Of a DNA stretch of 64,000 nucleotides, positions 43,694 to 53,757 are shown in pieces. The notes under the pieces are model-generated. The model was not told the origin of the DNA. It did not search any database and saw only the letters and a program-made list of their open reading frames with translations. Numbering within the stretch: position 1 is the first letter of the stretch; each line of letters begins with the position of its first letter. Origin of the DNA: Rhynchosporium graminicola (lineage: Eukaryota > Ascomycota > Leotiomycetes > Helotiales > Ploettnerulaceae); NCBI GenBank assembly GCA_900074885.1, contig FJUW01000032.1, positions 372,001 through 436,000 on the forward strand, read 5' to 3'. The translations under genes were made by a program, and so were the position numbers.

Positions 43694-45570
43694 TTATGAC
43701 AATCCGATAGACTGTGGGTTCGAGAACACAACGTGCGGATCATATGCATGCTTCACCTTCGTCAATTTGGGATAGTGCTTCAGCCAGTACAGCTTGTGCG
43801 CTTCAGCTGTGCTTAGTGACGTGTCGGCGTAGTTCACGTACATCCCAATCGTCGTTTCAGGCACTAGGATCGTTGATGTTAGCACGGATTCTCATTGTGT
43901 AAGTATAACGAAAGCTTCGTCTGATTTCATGCTAGAACAGTGCTATCACGGGACATGTTTTTTGACGGTCAATCAAGGAGTTTGAGAAGAGGAGGAACGT
44001 CTTACTAGCTTTGGTAAGCGATTCAACCCAACCGTTCAAAACAGAGAATCCGTCCGAAGGGAATTCTCCAGAAGAGGAATCGTGGAACTGGTATTTAAGT
44101 AACGCATTACGATGGGGGTACGATGTATCGCCATCTGGGACTTTCGATATGGCAGATGAGGGGCCACCGTGGAGGTCAATCAAGAGGTACCAAGACTGTT
44201 TACATTAGCTTGGGGCATTGGGGAAGACGATAGTTATAAAACAAGCCACATTACAAACAAGTGCTGAAGAACATACTCTTTTATGTTTGCGAAGGACATG
44301 GTGCCAGTATGCCCAGAAGGATTCTATTGCTGTGTCTGTGACGTCGACTGTCATGAGGCTCTTGGCGAACTAGACGGATCGTGTCAATACTGCGTCACAG
44401 TGTGTGTCTTGTAGGGAGTACTCACGAATGTCTCACTCTGTGTCAAGCTATATCAGTAAATACACCATTGCATCAAGCATGAGGACGGGAGCCACGTACC
44501 GTAAAGAAATCCAAAGGCGTACTCAAATTTGAATACGCAAAGGTAGTCAATGTATCAATCCAGCCCGCCGTACGGTTAAATCCAAACCCACCTGAGAACG
44601 GCGCCTTGGCAAGCAACGGCGCAATGGCTTTACTGAAATCTTCTTGGCTGCCATAGTAAACACCCTCCAATTGTTGATACGGATAACGGCTGTCGATCGA
44701 CATACGCATGTTCATCTCCGAAGGCATCGACGTGTTGGCGTATTCTTGGAGCCCTTTGTGCATGGCAACTGCTTGTTTCTGGGTGAAATTGTAATAGAAG
44801 TAGAAGATCGTACTGTTGGAAGGTGCCGGCCATGTCTGGAATTTGTATTCCGTGATGATGCCGAATGAAGCACCGGCACCACGGATGGCCCAGAAGAGGT
44901 CGGCATTCTTGGTCTTGTTGGCGCTGACCACGGTGGAGTTTGCGAGGACTATGGTCGCTTCCACGAGATTATCTAAAGCAAGGCCGTGTGTACGGGATGC
45001 GTAACCATAGCCTCCACCCGTAACGTGGCCACCCACACCGACACTATGAACAATGAGCTTGCTTCACGAGTATGTTGGGAATACATACGAAGCACAAGTT
45101 CCGTGACTGATCGCTCTCTCTCCTTGTTCGAAGAGGGCAATTGCTACATTCCCAAGTCTAGACCCGGAGCCTACGCAGGCGACTTGTGTAGAGCTGTCCA
45201 CCGTAACATTAGTGAACATCTTCATGTCTACGATCAAGTGTCCATCTTCTCCTCCAAGGCCATGGGCGGCATAGTCGTGACCACCACCTCTTGCTGTAAC
45301 AGGAATTTTGTGTTGTGCACCACAAGCAACAGCTGCTTGGACATGAGCTACGGTACGCGGAGTCGTGACAATCAGAGGTTTAACTGGTAGACGTGCGTTG
45401 TATGGCCTGATGGCCATCGTGTATTCTGGTGTGCCAGACAGAAACCGTGGAACATTTGCAGCGGCGAGGCAGTCAGTCACTGTTGCTCGTCTTTGCACAC
45501 TTTGCACAGATGCGAAGGCTCCCTCGACCGTCAGAAGCCATAGCGCAAACAAGGAGACATGTGTAACCAT
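43694..45570 (-). CDS. Secreted FAD-linked oxidase, berberine-bridge-enzyme type
   Basis: Six exons (45570-45089, 45043-44500, 44437-44426, 44369-44277, 44195-44006, 43863-43694) give about 496 residues. Signal peptide: residues 1-20 (FALWLLTVEGAFA). The FAD-binding PCMH domain shows VTTPRTVAHVQAAVACG, ARGGGHDYAAHGLGG with His98, and HGTCASVGVGGHVTGGGYG with Cys159; these are the two residues to which FAD is covalently bound in bicovalent members. The C-terminal BBE domain has YVNYADTSLS, KHYPKLTKVKHAYDP and VVFSNPQSI. Such enzymes oxidise sugars, oligosaccharides or secondary metabolites with O2, giving lactones and H2O2, outside the cell. Exon 3 is only 12 bases; it keeps the frame and supplies SETF before FAKSLM. 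A miniature transposon lies about 200 bases upstream of the start. Confidence 0.85.
44426..44437 (-). other. 12-base micro-exon
   Basis: Bounded by GACACAG on its 5' side and GTGAGT on its 3' side. It encodes Ser-Glu-Thr-Phe in the FAD oxidase. Using the earlier AG (TATAG) would bring in an in-frame stop. Confidence 0.75.
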
Positions 45571-45776
45571 ATTTGCGAAACTGAGGAAAGCTCTCCGGGG
45601 ATAGAATGGAAAGGTCGCCTTTCAATAAAGGAGGGTGAAGGCTCTCACGCTCCTCTATTTCTACTTATCTTCTGGATTGGCTTTAGGCATTATATATACA
45701 CATTATCTACGTGCGAGAGTGGAGAAGCACTGAATACTATGTGAGCGATAGGGATGAAGAAAAAATAGGGTACTTA

Positions 45777-45892
45777 CGGAGGTGGCGGGGGTAGTGTTTG
45801 GCTCACCACTTTCTTTCTGCCCACGCAAATCCCATATCCCATGTTCTGCCGTGTGTGGTGAGCCAAACAGTAGCCCTGACATGGCACCTCCG
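45777..45892. mobile_element. 116-bp MITE, TA-flanked, in FAD oxidase promoter
   Basis: Inverted ends CGGAGGTGGC... and ...GGCACCTCCG with inner arms GTGTTTGGCTCACCAC and GTGGTGAGCCAAACAG. TA on both sides. No coding capacity. The stem could fold over nearly its whole length. TA targets fit the Tc1/mariner superfamily. Confidence 0.7.
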
Positions 45893-46546
45893 TAGCCTTT
45901 GGGTGGCAGCGATCGCCAAGTAGAACCGCGTAATATTACATACAGTACTATGAGGAAGATTATCGACTGGGGCACCACTGTTAGACTGTAATCAATATTG
46001 AAGAATCGAGAAAAAATACCGGTACCTATGGTACACGCTGCCAGCTGCTTAGCCTAAGTCAAATTGCGGAGATGAAAGTTCAGACCATCATCAACTCGTG
46101 ATATTTCCCAGGGCTGATCACAGGGACATCCAAAAAGGGACGCTCCGGTCCGTGGCAGAACTTGGCTAATGACATGACGGTGGATAAATGAGCACGACGT
46201 AAACGATGCTCCGATTCTCGATTGAGCCGTGTAAAAGTATGCGTTTCAAATAAACTTTTGGGAAGTGTCAAATCGGGATTGATAAGGCCTACAGTAATCA
46301 GGAGGCAGGATGTACCCCAGCCAGCCTGCCCTCTTGCGGGACCTCGACAGGTCATGTGTGCCTTTTTGCTCTGCGAGCACGTTTCTTGAAATCGTGAGGC
46401 TGGATTCAACACCATACGGAGGTACAGCGGTTAAGTATTTTCCTAGTCGACTAAAGGGTTTCTGCGGGTCTCGAGACTTTACTTGATCGAGGAGTAAACA
46501 GATAATCAACTTGGTACGATCAAGTCAGTGCGTTCTGATAGTATTA

Positions 46547-47081
46547 GGTCATAGGTAAATCGCCATACGCTAGTTAAGAGAGCTGAAAGTGCGCGTGCAT
46601 TTACTACCACCAAGATTTGTATTCATAACTATGTAGACTGCACATTTGCCTCCTTATACGAACTCATCACCAAAAATCATCTTCACACTCTGCATACCGG
46701 ATAAATACCTCCTAGCCCCCCTAATTACGTTACTCTAAATTGGCACTTCACTCGCTGTAGTAGTATCTACTATACTATCTGAATGATATATCGATGCTAC
46801 GCTATGTATATACATACTCTCCCTCGATATACCTGGCTCATATTTATCCCTTGCCCTTCTTTAAGCCATCGCATTGTAATTGTAGTCAATGTTGAAGTCT
46901 CTAAATAACCTCAACTATGATCCTCAGCCTTGGGGTAATCAGGTAATTATAAAAGGTTTTGTTATACCTAGTGCATGTCTGTATACGAGGGGTAGTTATC
47001 TCCGTAGATGCACTCGCCAAGTCACTAGAGTTTTAGCGTATGACGATTTAGCTATTCACGTATGGCGATTTAGCTATGGCC
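46547..47081. mobile_element. hAT-like MITE, copy 1 (535 bp)
   Basis: Ends GGTCATAGGTAAATCGCC and, inverted, GGCCATAGCTAAATCGCC. A perfect 8-bp target duplication TAGTATTA flanks it at 46539-46546 and 47082-47089. The interior matches copy 2 at 50629-51193 in the same orientation (for example CCAAGATTTGTAT and GTAGATGCACTCGCCAAG). No transposase frame. Confidence 0.85.
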
Positions 47082-47409
47082 TAGTATTACTTTCCGTACT
47101 TACTTCGTACATGGCCAAATACTTCGTAAATGTAAATTTGACATCCTTGCATACACTCATGAGATTCAGCGTCCTGTAATGCTTGTTGTATCGATTGAAA
47201 AGCAGAAAATTGGCACATGTATAGAGCTCTTTACAAAAAGGGAAAACAAAGTCTGAAATAGAACTCATGCAAGCTGAATTGTGTAATATTTTGAATAACG
47301 AGGTGCGCACGGGCGCCGAATCTACATTTAATCGGCCATACGCACTGTATACGAAGTAGTTAAGAGCTTTAAGATCCCGGTCGACTAGGGACAATACTTC
47401 ACCGCTGTA

Positions 47410-47555
47410 CGATAGGGGGTTTCAGGTGGGTCTCTCCCACCCTTGTAAATAATTAGGTAATATTTTCCATAGAACAATGTCGAAAATACAAGTTCCCCCA
47501 CAGATTTCCTGTATAGAAATAGTGCTGGGCGAGACCCACTTGAAACACTCTATCG
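47410..47555. mobile_element. 146-bp MITE, TA-flanked
   Basis: Inverted arms of about 28-32 bases: left CGATAGGGGGTTTCAGGTGG and right (reversed) CGATAGAGTGTTTCAAGTGG. TA dinucleotides at 47408-47409 and 47556-47557. Non-coding. Confidence 0.75.
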
Positions 47556-47827
47556 TACTTCCGTACTCGGTTTCTTCATGGGTCTATACTTTCCACTTAT
47601 ATAACTTGGATAGTAGAGGTGTTTGAGCTAATAGGCACTGAAACAGAATACACCTTAATAATCAGGCTTTGAAGACGCAGTAAATTCACTTTCGAGCTTC
47701 CGGAAAATTCAAAAGAGGAGTTGCTGAGAGCACGTCCTTTAGAAATAAAGAGAAATATCTAGGTTAGAAGAAGAAATTCGTTAAAAAAGTTTAAAACGAT
47801 AGGGTAAGCAAGTCACCGCGAATACTT

Positions 47828-48239
47828 GGAATCGATTATTTCGTCATGAGGCCACAAGGCATACATACACACATACCACACCAAGAGCCACGCATGCCGC
47901 TTTTTCTCGCGTAGTAATAGACTTAGTGAAATCGTCCGAAAGTAGAACTAGAGAATAGGGAGTAGTTCTAGTACTTTTATAACAGCGAAACTATAGCCTA
48001 AGAATAATTCGAAAAGAGTATTCTTAGCAGGCTAGTCTAAAATGAATTATTGACTACCCTATCAAATATTTTGATCGCGTATAAGGTAGTACTCTAAGAT
48101 ATGAAAATAGGTAATAGGAGGGTATAACCTCGCTTAATTTATTAAGATAAAGAGGCATGCCCGAGCGTCTTATGCCTGATACAGGGCTGACTTTAGGTGT
48201 GTGTGTGCCTTGTAGCCTCATAACGAAATAATCGATTCC
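47828..48239. mobile_element. 412-bp MITE with 8-bp target duplication
   Basis: Inverted ends of about 45 bases: left GGAATCGATTATTTCGTCAT and right (reversed) GGAATCGATTATTTCGTTAT, continuing GAGGCCACAAGGCA / GAGGCTACAAGGCA. Perfect target duplication GAATACTT at 47820-47827 and 48240-48247. Non-coding; 8-bp targets fit hAT elements. Confidence 0.85.
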
Positions 48240-48713
48240 GAATACTTAGTACAGGGGGCAAATACTGTACAATTATAGGCCGTGCACTCTAGACACTTTG
48301 TGACTATTATCCCCAGTATACTATATAGTATTGCTATATCATTGGGTAGCACTCCTTGTAAGGAGTCCCTGTTGTAGAAACTCGTTTAATAACGCACAGA
48401 CTCTAATTTGCACATTATTTTCGCCCTGTGACAAGTAAGAGATGATAAAACACGTCCCTTATGTCGATCTACTATTCTCCCCATGAATTATAGTGGAAAG
48501 TTCAGACCCTCGAAGAACCCGAATAGTAACTATCATTAACAAGTTCAATGTTTCTAAAGCCTTAAATCACTGTCAAACACGAAGACGCCATGAACAGAAA
48601 AGCCTAAACGATTGGATCGCTAGAGTTCTTAAGGCAAGATGTTTAATTTGACACGAACTATTGGCCACCCCCTTTTCCGACCCCCCTTCCAGAACACAGT
48701 CTTGATGCCCAGC

Positions 48714-49166
48714 CTAACCCGCTGCTTTGCAGTCTCCAGTATGATAGGTACCCCCTTCTCTCACATATGTACAAACTTCCGTACAGTCTGCTGGATGTAT
48801 CTTTCCATCACAAGGCCCTCCGGTGGTTGTCGTGGATTGGTACCATTTAGTGCAATCATCTTTCCGCTCAAATCCGATATTACAATATCCTTGTAGGTAC
48901 CCCCACGCATCGTAGACTGGTGCGTTCCGCTGGATGTAGCCACTGCCGAGTGGCATATATTCATAAATTTGGAAGCCATTGTGATCATTCACTGGTCTGT
49001 ACGTGATAATTAGAAACAAGTTTCTCTCCGAGGGTAATAATATACCTGACACTGAACAAAAACATTGCTTAATGAAGCCGGCGACGCGTGCCTCGAGACC
49101 TGCATCGCTAATCGCTGCTGAGAGGGCGCCAGAAATAAAAAGGGCGGAAATGAGGGTGAGCTTCAT
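48714..49166 (-). CDS. Small secreted cysteine-rich protein, effector candidate
   Basis: An open frame of 150 residues with a clear signal peptide (MKLTLISALFISGALSAA). The rest has eight Cys: two in KQCFCSV, then one each in GYCNIG, DDCTKW and GPCDGK, two in ADCTEVCTY, and one in GDCKAAG near the end. No known domain recognised. Size, secretion, Cys content and place inside transposon-rich DNA are typical of fungal effectors, by inference. A splice-like segment (49045-48997, GTATAT..TACAG, 49 bases) lies between the first two Cys and the rest; removing it would break the frame and hit a stop, so I keep it as coding. If it is truly spliced, the gene is broken. Confidence 0.6.
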   Translation of the reverse strand: MKLTLISALFISGALSAAISDAGLEARVAGFIKQCFCSVSGILLPSERNLFLIITYRPVNDHNGFQIYEYMPLGSGYIQRNAPVYDAWGYLQGYCNIGFERKDDCTKWYQSTTTTGGPCDGKIHPADCTEVCTYVREGGTYHTGDCKAAG

Positions 49167-50268
49167 ATTTGAGATATTAAATCGGAGGGAAAGATGCGGG
49201 TGTATCTTAGGATCGGAGGCTACAGTAATAGAATGCGATAAGATATAAGTGTGTTTGGATGAAGAGAATGGTGGGTCCAGGATGACGCGCGCGGGCGACT
49301 TCGTCTGTTTAAATACTGAGAGTTGTGCATATAATATAGCCTACCTAGTATCATTTATTGCCGTAATTACAATAGCCACTCTGAATAAACATCAAATCTG
49401 ACGCCTTACCACAAGTGAATTTTAACGCTTATTCAGGAAATTTCTATTTTGCTACAAATGAAGCTCTGTACCCCATTACTCTCCCTCCCCTAGTTACTCG
49501 TAATTGCGGGTCAGATCCAGTATGAACATACTTAGTAGAGCTCTGAGTGGTTGTGTGGCCTGGCTTCACCAAAGGCATAGGCCAAAAACTAGTCAAATCT
49601 GAGTATAAGGCACCTAAAAATGGTTCAAGAAGCCTAAACGTGGTTTGATATGACTAGTATTTTCATTGGATAAGCACCCTAGTATCCCACCCATGAAGTC
49701 TCCATATACTATCCTCAAAGTACCCATAATTACATGTAATTAGGGGGGGAGAAGCTCATTAAAACATTCGTCTTCGTCAAGTAGTGCCAAGACTACATAT
49801 TGACTTCACCCTCAACTGAAGACATAATACCTTCGCACTCCGTACATGCTGTAATTATCTGACCTTTGGCGTCTGTGCGTAGTAATAGAGTATTATGCTC
49901 CTACATGGGTAATCAACCAATTAACCGATCCGATTTTTTCAACCTCTTCTCTATTGAGTAGAATCTGGGCTCTCTCGCACGGACTGAAATAGTAATATTA
50001 TTGCGCCTTATACGAAGTAGTCAATTTGAATGATTACAGAGTCGACAGCACAGCTTCAGCCTTTAGGTGAGCAGTTTTACACCAGATATCGGTCGGTGCT
50101 TGACTGACGTACCAAACTCACATTGAAGTAACATACTCCATGGCGGGGCAGTAGCAATAGATGGGAGGCAGAACGAGCTCCTTTTGGTGTGACTCACGAA
50201 ACTTCCTAATCATGGACAACTGACTGTTCATTTCCACCAATGGACTACTGGAACTGAAGTACAGACTA

Positions 50269-50385
50269 CTCCCTTGATTCAATAGGCTGACAATGGGTCT
50301 CTTTACCTCAGGGTTCTCTTACGTATCAATTGCTGCCCAATGGCCTAGTGGGGAGTTCCATTGTCAGCCCATTGAATAAAGGGAG
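50269..50385. mobile_element. 117-bp Stowaway-like MITE
   Basis: Ends CTCCCTTGATTCAATAGGC and, inverted, CTCCCTTTATTCAATGGGC, each followed by TGACAATGG. TA duplications at 50267-50268 and 50386-50387. The CTCCCT start and TA target match Tc1/mariner-derived Stowaway elements. Confidence 0.8.
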
Positions 50386-50628
50386 TATTACCTGTCAGAG
50401 GAGGTGGTGTCGCTGATCAACTTGCATCGTAGAAAGTACTCGGTACCTACCTTAGAGGCAATAGCAGGGTAATCTGAATGGTCAAACAAACAACGATCGA
50501 GAAATAGTTCCGGGTCGGATATTCGGTCGATTTCGTAAAAGTGTTCTCAATAAGTATAGTTCCTATAACTACTACTAGCTAAGCTAATCGTGTCGGAGCC
50601 ACCGACCTTCGGATGGGTAATATTTGAA

Positions 50629-51193
50629 GGCCACAGCTAAATCGCCATACGTGAATAGCTATACCGCTATACGCTACTAAGCGAGCCGAAAATGAAGAGT
50701 GCATTTATCACTACCAAGATTTGTATACATAACTATGTATAGTGCATCGACTGCCTGTATTCCTCCGCCTTTTGGAAGGAATCAAGATTCGTTTGCTTCC
50801 CTCTGAGTCGTATTTACCGGCGCGATCGCAGACAAATAATACGCGGAATCGATTATCTTTGATGTTTGAAAGCATACCATCAGCTTTTGCATGTGCCTAG
50901 CAGGCAACAAATCCAGTAGTAGTATCACTATAAATTTACTATAGGAGGTGCAGGGCCATATGCTTGAAGATCGGAACTTATAGTACTAGAAAGAGGTAGC
51001 AGTTGCGGTAGATTTTTACCCCTGAGTCTGATTAACCTCAAAAATCTGACTTATTTGCATTATGCATCAATACCCCTAGCTTTCTAGCACAAATTTGGAT
51101 AGGAGGGGTAGCTCTCTAGATGCACTCGCCAAGTTACTACAATTTTAGCGTATGACGATATAGCTATTCACGTATGGCGATTTAGCTTTGGCC
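50629..51193. mobile_element. hAT-like MITE, copy 2 (565 bp)
   Basis: Inverted ends of about 45-50 bases: left GGCCACAGCTAAATCGCCAT and right (reversed) GGCCAAAGCTAAATCGCCAT, both continuing ACGTGAATAGCTATA. Perfect 8-bp target duplication TATTTGAA at 50621-50628 and 51194-51201. No coding capacity. Confidence 0.88.
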
Positions 51194-51198
51194 TATTT

Positions 51199-51653
51199 GA
51201 AGTGAATCACATGACCCCACCTACGGTGGTGTCGCTGGTCAAAATAGAACAGCTGACTAATGGCCGCGAAGGTCCTATTCTATGCCACTAGGATTATGAA
51301 GCCGCGAGAACCTCAATTGATGGTCAGCAATATTCACTCACGAAAGTACCAGTCTATATTAAGCCCCGTTTTACGCTTCTCGTACTATGAAAATACTAGT
51401 CTATTACGGGAGTCTTGCCGGGCTTATTGATTTACCCGTAAAGACATGATCTGGATTTTGTTTTTCTCGCTGGGATAAGGTATTGTTATATCGTCGATTG
51501 CATCCGGTTGCATTAATTGAGGCTATTATGGCTTCAAAATTTCGGTAGCATAGTATACCCAGGGCCTTAGCGGCCATTAGTCAGCTGTTTCATATTGACC
51601 AGTGTTCCATGTTGACCAGAGGCACCCCGTAGAGGTAGCACGTGCTTCACTTC
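51199..51653. mobile_element. Inverted-repeat element, about 455 bp
   Basis: Arms of about 70-90 bases. Left (51199-51275) and right (51560-51653, reversed) share GAAGTGAA at the tip and GAACAGCTGACTAATGGCCG / GAAACAGCTGACTAATGGCC inside. The right arm has a duplicated GGTCAA stretch. Copy 2 of the hAT-like MITE has inserted at its left tip. Confidence 0.6.
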
Positions 51654-52551
51654 TAGCCTGCCATCATGCAGGGTTTGTCACAGGGCACGACTAGTCGAAG
51701 AGGGTAATTTGGAGAGATTTGCTCTTATCCTGTACTTCCAGTTAGTATAGTTCTAGGACCGTTCCGGACCGCTCCAGGATTATTCTTTGCTCTCGGATAA
51801 TCCCATATTAAGAACGTTCTTACTCCACGGAGTAATACTATCAGAGACCATCCTCTCGTGCTCACTATTTGAAAGACAGTTTAAAGTAGGAACCATAAAC
51901 TGAAAGTCACCGAACGCTCCTTTTGCTAATGCGTTTGCTTGTAAGGTAGGTAGTGTAGTAACTTGCACCAGCGCCAAATTTTCGAGGGGAAATGTAGGTG
52001 AATGTAAAGCACACTGGCTTTGAGGCTGGCTTGCTGGTACTCGCGTGGTACAGTATGCTCAATTGCTGCTTAATTTAAGGTAGTGCAAGTTGATCAGGGA
52101 CACTGAAGCGGTGCTACGTGCTCTACTTCAAACCTGCTATCTGTTCGTACGGAAGTACCTTACCGAAGGACAGATGTTGACGGCGGGCACGATTAAGCAT
52201 AAGTAATCAGCCGATGGGATTTTTGATTCAATTGGTTTCATAATTTTTTTCCAAAATATGGAACCCTAGCTACCTTCCTAAGTCGGCAGGCATGAGACGG
52301 TACATTTGTAAAAGTAATAAATTTGAAACGAATAGGTTGCGCTAGAACGAAGCTTGTGCAGCCCAGTAATTTTCCATCGAATGCCATTCACGGAGATACA
52401 TTTCCGTTTCTGGGATCGATTGACCCGAAAGGATAAAACTGGATCATGCAAGAGTCGTGTTTACGAGGTGTTGATTTCCAAGCATATATACTATGAGGAT
52501 GTGCCCCGCCTCGTCGGTATGTTCTGAAAGGTTCCTACTACCTCTCATTAA

Positions 52552-53757
52552 ATGTCGCCGCATCTTTTAGTGTTTGGGATTGCACCCGTTTTGTTCAATG
52601 TTGTTGCTTGCGCCAACCTTTTTGCTGCCCATTACAGTGGCACAATTAATAGCTTGACTTTCATTCCTTCGAGCAGCGGTGCGGCTTCCCTCACTTTAAA
52701 CACATCTTTGACTATTGGTGGACAACCAAGTTGGATGACATGGGATTCGGCAAGCAGAACAATATACATGCCCGATGAGAGTGGCTCTGGCAGAAGTAGT
52801 CTAAGTTTCGCAGTCTCTGCCGCAAAAGATGGCAAACTCGCTCTGCTTGGAAAGGCTTCGGGACTACCGCTGGTAGGCGTGGCAAATGTTGTTTATGGCT
52901 CTGGATATATCGCAACTGCACATTAGTAAGTCAAAATTTCCTATATCACTGGGTACTCATTAATCGAAATGTTTAATAGCTCAGCTTCTTCCATCTCGAC
53001 CATGAAGTTGCCACTCACTTCTTCGTCCACGGTGCTGCAGACGCTCAAATACACCATGAATGGCGCGGGACCGGTCCCTTCCCGACAGGACGCACCGCAC
53101 CCGCACCATGTGTTCCCAGATCCAACAGGCGATTTCCTCCTGGCCCCGGACCTTGGCGCAGATGTGATTCGCATCTACAAGATCGACAAGGCGTCCGGAA
53201 AACTCACCGCGTGCCCAAGTTATGTCGAACCCGGTGGAACCGGTCCTCGGCATGGCGTATTCTGGGGAAAAGATGTGCTTTATGTGGCAAACGAGCTCGC
53301 AAATTCAGTGCATGCATTTGCGGTGACATATCCTTCATCCGGATGCCTCACATTGACCAGGTCGCAGTCTTTGACTACTATGACTGGTAACAAGGCTGCG
53401 CCAGTCGGAACCAAGGTTGGAGAGTTACATGTTAAGGGTAACTTTCTGTATGTCTCGAACAGAAGAGACCTGTCTTTCGCGCCTAACGATTCAATCGCCA
53501 CATTCTCGTTGAGCTCAACTGGTGTGATGACCTTCGTCGACATCTCTTCATCCGGAGGCACCTATCCTCGCACATTTTCTATCAACAAGGCGGGAGATTT
53601 GATGGCAATTGGAGACCAGACCACTGCAAATGTCGTAGTGGTCAAGAGAGACCCTGCCACAGGCCAACTTGGGCCACAGTTGGCCTCTTTGAGAGTTGGT
53701 TCGGTCGGTCGTGCTGAGAATGATGATGGCTTAAGCAGTGTACTATGGGATGAATAG
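52552..53757 (+). CDS. Secreted lactonase, seven-bladed beta-propeller family
   Basis: Exons 52552-52925 and 52980-53757 (donor GTAAGT, acceptor AATAG, split Tyr codon) give about 383 residues. The N-terminus is a probable signal peptide (LLVFGIAPVLFNVVACA). The body shows the family repeats: PSWMTWDSASRTIYMPDE, PHPHHVFPDPTGDFLLAPDL, GADVIRIYKID, GPRHGVFWGKDVLYVANEL, YVSNRRD, and TYPRTFSINKAGDLMAIGD near the end. The family includes bacterial 6-phosphogluconolactonase and fungal muconate/gluconate lactone-ring enzymes. Length is usual. With a signal peptide it would not act in the cytosolic pentose phosphate pathway; opening of extracellular sugar lactones is my inference. It borders the transposon island and is the first intact gene to its right. 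Confidence 0.82.

Larger units (their letters stand above)
45571..48713. other. Transposon-rich AT-rich island, left part
   Basis: No host gene. It holds at least four miniature inverted-repeat elements listed separately. The rest is AT-rich, and short open frames (for example 46889-47179) lie inside the elements. Confidence 0.6.
50397..52125. repeat. Outer inverted repeat enclosing nested elements
   Basis: Left arm near 50397-50431 (GGTGGTGTCGCTGATCAACT) and right arm near 52083-52125, reversed (TTCAGTGTCCCTGATCAACT). Between them lie the second hAT-like MITE and another inverted-repeat unit whose ends are related to these arms. The exact outer borders are not clear. Confidence 0.5.
49167..52551. 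other. Transposon-rich AT-rich island, right part
   Basis: No host gene. Listed elements and nested inverted repeats cover much of it. An imperfect inverted pair CTCTCCCTCCCCTAGTTAC / CTTCTCCCCCCCTAATTAC at about 49479 and 49752 may be another old element. Confidence 0.55.

Noticed and set aside
46889..47394. Possible small coding regions on both strands
   Set aside because: The first lies largely inside the hAT-like MITE copy 1 and is not conserved as an open frame in copy 2; the other straddles its border.
45571..52551. Strong repeat-induced point mutation over the whole island
   Set aside because: The region is AT-rich, but the MITE copies keep near-identical GC-containing ends; I could not count dinucleotide ratios, so I do not claim it.
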